Assembly: GCF_015057185.1 (NCBI RefSeq)
Contig: NZ_SVEV01000003.1
Location: 1-64,000 of the forward strand
Reading direction: 5' to 3'
Source of the DNA: Pseudobutyrivibrio sp.
GTDB taxonomy: Bacteria; Bacillota; Clostridia; Lachnospirales; Lachnospiraceae
Length of the DNA stretch: 64,000 nt
This document shows positions 53,692 through 61,837 of this stretch, piece by piece. Positions within the stretch are counted from its first letter, which is position 1; each line of letters starts with the position of its first letter. A program made the translations under genes and the position numbers. Below the pieces are notes generated by a model that was given only the letters and a program-made list of their open reading frames with translations, was not told the origin of the DNA and searched no databases.

Positions 53692-55223
53692 AATTTTTAT
53701 ACGGTATCACTAAGGAATACTGGGGCGGCCTGGGATTCCCACTGCTATTTGGAATAGCTTTGGTAGGGATACTCGTATTTGAAAGAGAAAAAATAAAACG
53801 GTATGCATTCCTGTGGTATACGGGATTAATACTTGTTTTCATATATAATCCGGTGACTCTTTTCGTTTGCAAAAAGTTGATGGAAGAGAGTACATTTGAT
53901 CAGTATTACAAGAGATTTTTTACATTGATACCGATACTTATAATCGTTGCCTATGGTTTCACACTTCTTTTAAACAAACTATCAGGTGTGAAAAAGCTGG
54001 CAGGATTACTAGCTATTATGTTAATAATTGGGGTGCTTGGTCATTCCATTTATTCAGAAAGCTGGTACACAAAGGCTGAGAATCGAAACAAGGTACCTCA
54101 GGACGTGGTAACAATCTGCGATATTTTTGCAGACTATGAGGGTGACACCATCAGCATCATGGCACCTCAGGATATAGCGGTTTATTTGCGCCAAATGGAT
54201 AGCAGATTCACAATGCCATATTCTAGATATTTGCCAGATGAGGCCTACGAGCTTACTAATCTTGAGCCAGACACACAGGTAGTCGAGGATTACTGCGCAG
54301 GTAAAAGCGTTGATTTTGTAGTTGTTTCAGCAGTAGAGAGCACATTGAACACTTACCTTGACAATGGCTACACACTCTATGGCAGGACACCATATTACGC
54401 AATCCTTCAGGTGCCTGATACCAATTGGGTATTGACTGAGTATAGTGATGATGCTGATTTACAGGGGCTTTGCTATACTATGTACAATGAGAATGACGGC
54501 ACGCTGATTGTTATAGATGGCGGTCACATTGAAAATTCATGGAAGCTCAGAAAAGCCATCAGAGACTATGGTGGCACCGTAGATGCTTGGATTATTACTC
54601 ATTATCATATGGATCATATAGATGCCTTTAATGATATTTATGAGAACCCTGAGGATCTTACAATCAAGGACGTTTATGTGACACCTCTTGATGCGGATAC
54701 ATTCTACAGTGTCGCTCAGGAGTGGGATGATGTAGAGTCCTTCGACAAATTCCAGAAAATCACAGAGGGCGCTGACAACATTCACGAGGTTCAAAGGGAT
54801 GATGTTTTAGAGTTTAGTGATGGGCTTACCATTACCTTCTACAATGCTTTTGATGATGTTGTAGTAGAGTGTGCAGAGGACATTCCAAACAATGATTCAT
54901 TGGTATTCAAAATGGAAACAGAACATCGCAGCATTTTGATGTGTGCCGATTGTCATAGCAAGTTCATGGCAGAATATTTGGTGGAAACATATGGAGATGA
55001 GCTAAAAGCTGACATCCTCCAATGCGGACATCACGGCAATAATAGCATGCCGACAGAGACTGGATTTTATGAATTAGTCGACCCAGATATTGCTATTTTT
55101 GATATGCCTGATGCCATGCTCACCAGTCCACAGTACACAGCGGGAGCGCTGGCAGCATATTTACAGGAATTAGGTGCGAAAATTGTTTGGTTCAAAACAG
55201 CTCCAAACGCTTTTGCCTTCTAG
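53667..55223 (+). CDS. Membrane segment plus metallo-beta-lactamase-fold domain (probable C-terminal half)
   Basis: A 518-codon frame overlapping the previous one by 25 bases. About three or four membrane helices (residues 20-130) are followed by an extracellular-looking linker and, from about residue 265, a metallo-beta-lactamase fold: metal motif THYHMDHIDAF at about residue 309, CADCHSKF and CGHHGNNSM. This resembles ComEC-type MBL domains. The product would be a large membrane hydrolase if joined with 52510. Its place among glycan genes suggests action on a phosphodiester in the polymer, which is speculative. Confidence 0.65.
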   Translation: MVVQMVWLKFLYGITKEYWGGLGFPLLFGIALVGILVFEREKIKRYAFLWYTGLILVFIYNPVTLFVCKKLMEESTFDQYYKRFFTLIPILIIVAYGFTLLLNKLSGVKKLAGLLAIMLIIGVLGHSIYSESWYTKAENRNKVPQDVVTICDIFADYEGDTISIMAPQDIAVYLRQMDSRFTMPYSRYLPDEAYELTNLEPDTQVVEDYCAGKSVDFVVVSAVESTLNTYLDNGYTLYGRTPYYAILQVPDTNWVLTEYSDDADLQGLCYTMYNENDGTLIVIDGGHIENSWKLRKAIRDYGGTVDAWIITHYHMDHIDAFNDIYENPEDLTIKDVYVTPLDADTFYSVAQEWDDVESFDKFQKITEGADNIHEVQRDDVLEFSDGLTITFYNAFDDVVVECAEDIPNNDSLVFKMETEHRSILMCADCHSKFMAEYLVETYGDELKADILQCGHHGNNSMPTETGFYELVDPDIAIFDMPDAMLTSPQYTAGALAAYLQELGAKIVWFKTAPNAFAF

Positions 55224-55238
55224 TTAACGGAGAATAAA

Positions 55239-56495
55239 ATGGAACTAATAAATAAAAACAAAAAAGTATTATCCATAATCCTGGTTGCTTCACTGATTTT
55301 TGCCCGAAGCAACCTAGGAATCACCGTAAATAAATGGGTATTATTAATAAATGTTTTTGTTAACGCATTAGGCTTGGTCTTTTGCGGGTTAATGTTTGTA
55401 CAGGATAAAAAGCAGATTAAAAAAGGTATGCTCAATCCAGCAGTTGCCTGGGCAGTTATTTTCTCAGCATTAGTATTTGTGTATGGACACTTTAAAATTG
55501 GCACACTTAGCGATTTCTACAGTCGCCAGTTTGCTATTATGACCGTTGTTCCGGCAGTGGTTATCATGATGATTCTTTTCTCAAATGAGAAGGATGTTGT
55601 TGAGATACTTGCAAAGGCAGGCTCAGTCATCATTTTTACCACATTAATCACTAGCTTACTTTATGATGATGTGTGGAAGGAATGGACGAATGGCACCATC
55701 TCAGATTCCAGAGTAGGCGCCACACCAGCAGGTTCCTGTGTTGATACAGCTAACATGATGATTATCCTGTTGATTCCAATCATCTATCAGCTTTATTTTA
55801 AAAAAGAAATAAAAAAGTATATACTTCCTTTGATTTTGGGCATCTTTCAGATATTTGCTTCTGGTTCAAAGGCAGCGATTATTCCATTGGGAATCGTTTT
55901 TGTTATAATGATTGTTAGTGCAGCAAAGGATAAAAAGACACTTAGAAGAAATATCATTGTTCTCGCGGTCCTAGCTGCTATCGGCACAGTTGTTGTTATG
56001 ACAGTGCCACTGTTTTACAGAATTATCGGTAGCAGATTTATCGAGCTGTTCACTGGTCTTGGCAGTGACGAGTACGATTTACACACCAGCACAGGTCAAA
56101 GAATGGCAGTTGCTGCAGAGTTTAAAAAGCATTTTGGCGAGACTCCATTATTTGGTCACGGCTTCTATGCCTTCAAGGAAATGGCTTACTCACAGTTAGA
56201 GGAGTACAAAGTCAACGGAGTCATTCACTATAGACATTTACAGATACACAACAATTTCATGGAGCTTTTATTCTCCTATGGTATCGTTGGATTCGTTTTA
56301 TATTACTGGTTCCCAGTATACTTAGCTATTAAATCGTTTATGTCCAAAAATAAACAGGTAATAGTTTTAACACTGTCATTTTTGGTTTCATTCTTTTTTA
56401 TAGATTTAGGCCTTGATATGTATTACAAATATATGCTTCCATATTTCACATATTTTGTAATCTACACAATTTACAAGACAGGCCGTGACAATTAG
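55239..56495 (+). CDS. O-antigen ligase/polymerase family (Wzy-like)
   Basis: A 418-residue protein with about 10-12 membrane helices. The large outer loop and the motif IHNNFMELLFSYGIVGF at about residue 338 identify the Wzy/O-antigen ligase family. It would polymerise the repeat units delivered by the flippase at 30463. Such proteins vary strongly, so the substrate cannot be deduced. Confidence 0.82.
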   Translation: MELINKNKKVLSIILVASLIFARSNLGITVNKWVLLINVFVNALGLVFCGLMFVQDKKQIKKGMLNPAVAWAVIFSALVFVYGHFKIGTLSDFYSRQFAIMTVVPAVVIMMILFSNEKDVVEILAKAGSVIIFTTLITSLLYDDVWKEWTNGTISDSRVGATPAGSCVDTANMMIILLIPIIYQLYFKKEIKKYILPLILGIFQIFASGSKAAIIPLGIVFVIMIVSAAKDKKTLRRNIIVLAVLAAIGTVVVMTVPLFYRIIGSRFIELFTGLGSDEYDLHTSTGQRMAVAAEFKKHFGETPLFGHGFYAFKEMAYSQLEEYKVNGVIHYRHLQIHNNFMELLFSYGIVGFVLYYWFPVYLAIKSFMSKNKQVIVLTLSFLVSFFFIDLGLDMYYKYMLPYFTYFVIYTIYKTGRDN

Positions 56496-56505
56496 GAGGA
56501 AAATT

Positions 56506-57585
56506 ATGAAGTACGCAATTATTGGATGTGGAAGAATTTCACCAAACCACGTAGTAGCTTCTCAGAAGACAGGACTTGATTTGGTGGCATTGTGCGATTT
56601 GGATTTAGCAAACACACTAGACAAAATCAAGAAATTTGATTTAGACGCAAATTATGTAAAGCAATACACAGACTACAAGGAGATGCTTGCAAATGAAAAG
56701 CCTGAGCTTGTTGCTATCGCTACAGAGTCAGGAAAGCATGCACAGATAACGCTTGATTGTATCGAGGCTGGATGCAATGTCATCATTGAAAAGCCTATAG
56801 CACTTTCACTTGCAGATGCAGATGCAATCATCGAGGCTGGTCACAGAAAGGGTGTCAAGGTTTGTGCTTGCCACCAGAACAGATTCAACAAGTCAATCCA
56901 GATGATTAGAGAGGCCCTTGAGAAGGGACGTTTTGGTCGTCTTTTATATGGTACAGCTCACATCAGATGGGCTCGTGACCACGAGTATTATGATAGAGCT
57001 GCTTGGAGAGGCACATGGGAGCAGGACGGTGGTGCACTTATGAATCAGTGTATCCACGATATCGACCTTCTCCGTTGGATGATGGGAGACGATGTTGTCC
57101 GCGTTGTTGGTATGACTGACAGATTAAAGCACAACTATATCCAGGCAGAGGACCTTGGTATCGCTCTCGTTCAGTTCGCTAATGGCAGCTACGGTATCAT
57201 CGAGGGTACTACAAATGTTTATCCAAAGAACCTTGAGGAGACACTTTACATCTTTGGCGACAAGGGTACAGTAAAGGCCGGCGGTGACGCAGTTAACCTT
57301 CTTGAGGAGTGGAATTTCGCTGATTATGTTGATGATCCAGAGCAGGTTAAAAAGGAGTGCTCAGAGCTTCCTCCAAACGTATACGGTTTTGGTCACTCAA
57401 AGCTTTATAGAGACGTAATTGATGCTATCGAGAATGATAGAGAGCCATATGTAAATGGTGAGGCAGGTCGCCGCGCTCTTGAGATGGTTCTTGCAATTTA
57501 TAAATCAGCTGCAACAGGAGAATCAGTTGAGTTCCCAATGAAGGACTGCAGCACAATGGACTTTGTAGGTAGATTTGATAAGTAA
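56506..57585 (+). CDS. Gfo/Idh/MocA-family sugar oxidoreductase
   Basis: A 359-residue NAD(P)-dependent oxidoreductase. The start at 56506 (MKYAIIGCGRISPNH) has AGGAGG upstream. Rossmann loop GCGRIS, catalytic-site NVIIEKPIALS at about residue 95, and WRGTWEQDGGALMNQCIHDID at about residue 175, like the WlbA/WbpB branch acting on nucleotide-linked hexosamine sugars. WbpB occurs with an amidotransferase plus HisH/HisF in Pseudomonas O-antigen loci, which parallels the genes at 60504-63229. The substrate is uncertain because no 6-dehydrogenase is present. Confidence 0.82.
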   Translation: MKYAIIGCGRISPNHVVASQKTGLDLVALCDLDLANTLDKIKKFDLDANYVKQYTDYKEMLANEKPELVAIATESGKHAQITLDCIEAGCNVIIEKPIALSLADADAIIEAGHRKGVKVCACHQNRFNKSIQMIREALEKGRFGRLLYGTAHIRWARDHEYYDRAAWRGTWEQDGGALMNQCIHDIDLLRWMMGDDVVRVVGMTDRLKHNYIQAEDLGIALVQFANGSYGIIEGTTNVYPKNLEETLYIFGDKGTVKAGGDAVNLLEEWNFADYVDDPEQVKKECSELPPNVYGFGHSKLYRDVIDAIENDREPYVNGEAGRRALEMVLAIYKSAATGESVEFPMKDCSTMDFVGRFDK

Positions 57586-57590
57586 TTCGG

Positions 57591-57620
57591 AGGCACTTTT
57601 CCATGAATGGGGAAGTGCCT
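57591..57620 (+). terminator. Terminator after the Gfo/Idh gene
   Basis: AGGCACTT pairs with AAGTGCCT, extended by CC/GG inside the loop; a weak T-rich stretch follows. Confidence 0.65.
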
Positions 57621-57631
57621 ACTTATTTGAC

Positions 57632-57711
57632 AAAGTTATTAAAAGTTATTAAACTAAAATAAAGTTATTAAAAGTTATTAAACTTTGACAAAGTTATTAA
57701 AAGTTATTAAA
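57632..57711 (+). repeat. Three iteron-like repeats before the AAA ATPase gene
   Basis: The 22-mer AAAGTTATTAAAAGTTATTAAA is present in three identical copies with first bases at 57632, 57661 and 57690, exactly 29 bp apart. Each holds two GTTATTAA half-sites 10 bp apart. The last copy runs into the GGAG ribosome site of the ATPase gene. Confidence 0.85.
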
Positions 57712-57721
57712 GGAGTGTGCT

Positions 57722-58759
57722 ATGGCGAATCCATTTAATATTAGTTTTGGAAAAGAACCATCAAGGTTGATATCCAGATCATCTCAGGTGAATACAGTAA
57801 TTGAGACGTTTAATAGCGAAAGCCCTTCCACTCAGGCATATATGATTACAGGTGTGAGAGGTGCAGGGAAGACAGTTACCATGACTTATATTGAGCATGA
57901 GTTGGTAAAAGATTCCCAGTGGATATCGGTCCCACTGAACCCAAATACTAATTTACTTGATGGATTTGCATCTCACTTGTGCATGTATAAAGTGTTAGAA
58001 GCACCGTTTAAAAAGGCGGACATTAATATTTCTCTTTTCAATATGAGTGCATCAATCACTTCAGATAAGCCGGCAGCCACTGTAGAAGTACAGTTATTAA
58101 AAATGCTCAATGTGGTAAAGACGTTAAATAAAAAAGTATTAATCACTATTGATGAAGTTGTTAAGAATCAGCAAATGATTGAGTTTGCTTCTGCATTTCA
58201 GACATTTGTCAGAGAGGACTATCCAGTATTTTTACTAATGACAGGTCTGTTTGAGAATATTAGAAATCTCCAGAATGAAAATACACTTACATTTTTATAT
58301 AGAACACCAAGAATAGATTTAAAGCCTCTCGGTATAGTTGGAATGGCAAATGATTATAAAGAGGTATTCAACATTTCTAGTGAAGAAGCAGAAGAAATGG
58401 CCCGTTTTACCAAGGGGTATCCATATGCCTTCCAAACTCTTGGCTATATCAAATGGGAAGAGAATAAAGACCTGAATGGATTAATTCCGAGATTTGATAG
58501 TATGATGGAAGATTTTGTTTATGAAAAAATCTGGTCGGAATTATCAGAAGGTGATAAAAAAGTGTTATCGGCTATAGCACGGAATAATGGCAGAATGAAG
58601 ACTAGCGAGGTTCAGGCAGCTACTGGTAATACTTCAAGCAGTTTTTCCACATATAGGAAACGATTACTGGAAAAAGGGTTAATTGATACATCAGATTATG
58701 GCTATGTGGAATTATCTCTGCCTAGATTTGGAGAAATAGTGAATGCTTGGAACTATTAG
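57722..58759 (+). CDS. AAA ATPase with C-terminal winged helix
   Basis: A 345-residue protein. P-loop GVRGAGKT at residues 43-50, Walker B LITIDEVV at about residue 140, and a C-terminal winged-helix domain (LSAIARNNGRMKTSEVQAA, then YRKRLLEKGLIDTSDYGYV). The arrangement resembles Orc1/Cdc6-like and related STAND-type ATPases found scattered in Firmicutes. It sits behind three iteron-like repeats that could be its own binding sites. It has no obvious link to glycan synthesis and may be a small inserted module. Function unknown. Confidence 0.78.
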   Translation: MANPFNISFGKEPSRLISRSSQVNTVIETFNSESPSTQAYMITGVRGAGKTVTMTYIEHELVKDSQWISVPLNPNTNLLDGFASHLCMYKVLEAPFKKADINISLFNMSASITSDKPAATVEVQLLKMLNVVKTLNKKVLITIDEVVKNQQMIEFASAFQTFVREDYPVFLLMTGLFENIRNLQNENTLTFLYRTPRIDLKPLGIVGMANDYKEVFNISSEEAEEMARFTKGYPYAFQTLGYIKWEENKDLNGLIPRFDSMMEDFVYEKIWSELSEGDKKVLSAIARNNGRMKTSEVQAATGNTSSSFSTYRKRLLEKGLIDTSDYGYVELSLPRFGEIVNAWNY

Positions 58760-58845
58760 TGATATAATAGTAGAAATTGATTTTTAGACACTTTTTGAGT
58801 ACACTACAGATTGATTTATTTAATGATGGATTAAAGGATAAAAGG

Positions 58846-60207
58846 GTGAAAAATAAAAATACAATTAGAAAGATAGAGAGTGTAATCGAGCTCGTTATTA
58901 TGGCAATTGCATATTACTTCATGTGGAAGTACAAGATATTTGATAAGGCATATTTTTTCCCATTCCTTGGAAAAGGTAAATATGTGCTCATGGGAGTATA
59001 TTTTGTACTTATGCTTGTTATCATACATTTGTGTGAGGGCTTCAAGTATGGAATATTAAAAATAGCAGATGTACTGTTTTCCCAATGGATTGCAATTCTT
59101 ATTGTTAATGGGGTCACATATTTTCAGTTATGCCTTATGGCAAATGCAATGATACCAATAAAACCATTAGTATGGCTGTCGCTTATTGATTTTGCAGTTT
59201 CCCTTGTGTGCGTTTACATATTTTTTGCAATATATGAACGCTACTCAAAGGCTAGCAAGCTTCTGATGGTATATGGCAACAAAGAATCGGTTGGGCTGAA
59301 GCTTAAAATGGATACTCGCGCAGACAGCTACAATATTAAAAAAATTGTCAGCATCGATGAGGGCGAGGACGCCATTTTTGAAATGCTTAATAATTATGAT
59401 GGACTTGTTATTTCAGACGTTAGTGCTGAGCAGAGAAACGATTTACTGAAATATTGCTACATGCACAATATCGAGACATACATTACACCAAAGATTTCTG
59501 ACGTAATCATCGGTGGTGGCGAGGGTATCCACCAGTTTGATACACCGCTTGTGATGATTAATACTACAGGTCTCACACCAGAGCAGGCTATTGTAAAGAG
59601 ATTCTTTGACTTGGTGCTTTGTATCATTGCAGCAGTAGTGCTTTCGCCACTTATGCTTATCGTTGCTATCGCAATCAAGCTAGAGGATCATGGTCCAGTA
59701 TTTTACAAGCAGGCACGTGTAACCAAGGATGGCAAAGTATTTGACATTCTCAAATTCAGAAGCATGGTTGAGGACGCCGAGCAGCGCCCAGCCACAGATG
59801 ATGATGACCGCATCACCAAGGTAGGTCATGTAATCAGAGCTACACGTATCGACGAGCTCCCACAGATTTTCAACATCATCAAGGGAGACATGTCCATTGT
59901 TGGTCCACGCCCAGAGCGTACTGAGCACGTAGACAAATACACAGCTGCTATTCCAGAATTTGAGTTCCGTAGCAAGGTAAAAGGTGGTCTCACCGGCTAC
60001 GCCCAAATCTACGGCAAATACAACACATCAGCCTACGACAAAATCAAGCTAGACCTGATGTACATCGAAAACTATAGCTTCCTTCTCGACGTAAAGCTGG
60101 TCCTCATGACCATCCGAATCGTCTTCAAGAAAGAAAGCACCGAAGGCTTCGACAAAGTCGTAACAGCCGATGAAATTTTGGCTGAGTTGGATAATGAGCA
60201 GAAATAA
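58846..60207 (+). CDS. Polyprenyl-phosphate sugar phosphotransferase (initiating enzyme 2)
   Basis: A 453-residue paralogue of the protein at 26412: N-terminal membrane helices (LVIMAIAYYFMWKY, MGVYFVLMLVIIHLCEGF), middle domain, then KFRSMVEDAEQRP, TRIDELPQIFNIIKG and VGPRPERTEH. The start GTG 58846 has AAAGGA 8 bases upstream; the frame is open to 58777 but without a ribosome site. Two initiating enzymes in one locus suggest two lipid-linked chains. Confidence 0.85.
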   Translation: MKNKNTIRKIESVIELVIMAIAYYFMWKYKIFDKAYFFPFLGKGKYVLMGVYFVLMLVIIHLCEGFKYGILKIADVLFSQWIAILIVNGVTYFQLCLMANAMIPIKPLVWLSLIDFAVSLVCVYIFFAIYERYSKASKLLMVYGNKESVGLKLKMDTRADSYNIKKIVSIDEGEDAIFEMLNNYDGLVISDVSAEQRNDLLKYCYMHNIETYITPKISDVIIGGGEGIHQFDTPLVMINTTGLTPEQAIVKRFFDLVLCIIAAVVLSPLMLIVAIAIKLEDHGPVFYKQARVTKDGKVFDILKFRSMVEDAEQRPATDDDDRITKVGHVIRATRIDELPQIFNIIKGDMSIVGPRPERTEHVDKYTAAIPEFEFRSKVKGGLTGYAQIYGKYNTSAYDKIKLDLMYIENYSFLLDVKLVLMTIRIVFKKESTEGFDKVVTADEILAELDNEQK

Positions 60208-60302
60208 TCGTAACAGCCGATGGAATTCTCGGTTGTTTGGATTAGAGTGAGAATAAAATATTTAGATGAGCTTGTAGTTCTATAGATAATCTAGAAGAGT
60301 AA

Positions 60303-60454
60303 GCTGGTAGGAAACAATAAATACGGGTATTTTTCGAGAGTATAGTGAAAAAATGATACTAAAAAATGACTATAAGGAATTTTTTAGTGTCAGGAGACGA
60401 AGTCGACGATAAACGATGAGAAAAATATTCGTATGTATTGTTTCCGTAACCAGC
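60303..60454 (+). repeat. Family A structured element, inner copy with replaced tip
   Basis: Outer stem GCTGGT/ACCAGC, loop AG against CGTA, GAAACAATA/TATTGTTTC, then GTATTTTTC/GAGAAAAATAT. The usual apical hairpin is absent; a family C element takes its place. Confidence 0.7.
60353..60413 (+). repeat. Family C element, third copy
   Basis: GATACTAAAAAA pairs with TTTTTTAGTGTC, then AGGAG-like CAGGAG, the stem GAC-GAA-GTC and CGACGATAAA. The stem bases differ from the 38842 copies but pairing is kept. Confidence 0.7.
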
Positions 60455-60503
60455 GTAGAGTTTAGATTAACTTGTGAGCGTAACAGGCGGAGTAGAGGTA
60501 TTT

Positions 60504-61661
60504 ATGCCAATTTATGTTCCTAAGATTAAAAGAGAATTTCAGAGATGTACGCAGTGCGTCATGGACACCACGGATTCGATGATCGAATTCGATGAGCAGG
60601 GTGTCTGTGACCACTGTCGCAACTTTGAGAAAAATATAAAGCCATATTGGAATCCTAATAAAGAGAATCGAGAGGAGCTTGAAAAAGTTGCAGCTCAGAT
60701 TCGCAAGGATGGAGAGGGCAAGGATTACGATTGCATCCTTGGTATGTCAGGTGGAGCTGATAGCTCTTACCTTGCATACATAGCCAAGGAGGTAATGCAC
60801 CTTCGTCCTCTTATTTACGTTGTAGACACAGGTTGGAATCTCAATGTAGCTGTTGAGAATATCGAGAAAATCGTCAAGGGCATGGACCTTGATATGTACA
60901 CTGATGTCATCAACTGGAAGGAGATGAGCGATTTCCAGCTTTCTATGTTCAAAGCTGGTATTAGTAGCTGCGATGCCCCACAGGATCAGGCTATTTTCGC
61001 TTCTCTTTATAATTACGCAGTAAAACATAAAATTAAATGGGTTCTTACAGGCTCGAATAATAGTACTGAGTTCGTTCGCCCACCAGTAGAGTGGATTTAC
61101 ATGAACGACAAGCGAATGAATAACGATATTCACAAGAAATTCGGAAAACGTCCACTTAAGACATACCCACAGTGTGGTATTTTGAAATATAGAATTCTCT
61201 ACAAGTATTTCTACGGCATGAAGAGATTCTACCCACTTGATTACGTGGTTTACGATAAGGCAAAGGCTGAGGATTTCCTTCACGAGAAATACGGCTGGAC
61301 TAAGTACGAGAACAAGCATTACGAGAATGTATTTACTCGATTCTTCGAGGGATACTACTTACCATATAAATTTGGATTCGATACCAGAAAAAATGTGTAT
61401 TCTACTCAGATTCTTGCTGGCACTATGACTCGCGAGGAGGCTCTTGAAAAGCTCAAGACCAATCCATACGACACAGACCAGATGGAGCAGGACAAGGAAT
61501 ACATCGCAAAGAAGCTTGGCATCACAACAGAGGAATTCGACGAAATCATCAATTCCCCAGCCCACACCCCAGACGATTACAAGAATTCTATGTGGATGAT
61601 TCGTCTAGGATTAAAGATTTGTAAATTATTGGGTATAGAGAAACGTAACATGAGGTTCTAA
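60504..61661 (+). CDS. N-acetyl sugar amidotransferase (PseA/WbpG family)
   Basis: A 385-residue ATP-dependent enzyme. A zinc-type start (CTQCVMDT, CDHCRNF) is followed by the PP-loop SGGADSSY at about residue 82, VDTGWNLNVAVENI and the C-terminal tail of TIGR03573-type members. It activates the acetamido oxygen of a sugar and replaces it with nitrogen, giving an acetamidino group. HisH and HisF paralogues right downstream supply ammonia from glutamine, as with WbpG-HisH2-HisF2 in Pseudomonas aeruginosa. Start ATG 60504 has GAGGT upstream; an extension to 60474 enters the leader stem. Confidence 0.9.
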   Translation: MPIYVPKIKREFQRCTQCVMDTTDSMIEFDEQGVCDHCRNFEKNIKPYWNPNKENREELEKVAAQIRKDGEGKDYDCILGMSGGADSSYLAYIAKEVMHLRPLIYVVDTGWNLNVAVENIEKIVKGMDLDMYTDVINWKEMSDFQLSMFKAGISSCDAPQDQAIFASLYNYAVKHKIKWVLTGSNNSTEFVRPPVEWIYMNDKRMNNDIHKKFGKRPLKTYPQCGILKYRILYKYFYGMKRFYPLDYVVYDKAKAEDFLHEKYGWTKYENKHYENVFTRFFEGYYLPYKFGFDTRKNVYSTQILAGTMTREEALEKLKTNPYDTDQMEQDKEYIAKKLGITTEEFDEIINSPAHTPDDYKNSMWMIRLGLKICKLLGIEKRNMRF

Positions 61662-61663
61662 AG

Positions 61664-61825
61664 GACTGGAAAAAGTAATAGTGAATAAAAATATGATGAA
61701 TCTTGCTTGCAAGAATGAAGAATATTTTTATTTACTATTATCCTGCATTGCAGGACCAAAACGACATGAATATTTTCTGAACGAAGTGAGGGAAATATGA
61801 ATGAGTGTTGGTCTTTTTCCAGTAT
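61664..61825 (+). repeat. Family D structured leader before hisH
   Basis: ACTGGAAAAAG (61665-61675) pairs with CTTTTTCCAGT (61812-61822). Three arms inside: AATAGTGAATAAAAATAT/ATATTTTTATTTACTATT, TCCTGC-ATT-GCAGGA, and CATGAATATTTTC/GGAAATATGAATG. Ends a few bases before the hisH ribosome site. Confidence 0.7.
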
Positions 61826-61837
61826 ATAGGAGATATT

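Larger units (their letters stand above)
60270..60488 (+). repeat. Nested family A element (outer copy) before the sugar amidotransferase gene
   Basis: GCTTGT-AG (60270-60277) pairs with GTA-ACAGGC (60480-60488), with TAATCTA/TAGATTA inside. It encloses a second family A element (60303-60454), which itself encloses a family C copy. GGAG follows the outer stem. Confidence 0.65.

Noticed and set aside
15605-60488. Integron attC sites for single-gene cassettes
   Set aside because: Single genes separated by imperfect palindromes look similar, but the GTTRRRY/RYYYAAC core pairs are not found at the element ends, there is no integrase, and elements lie before rather than after genes.
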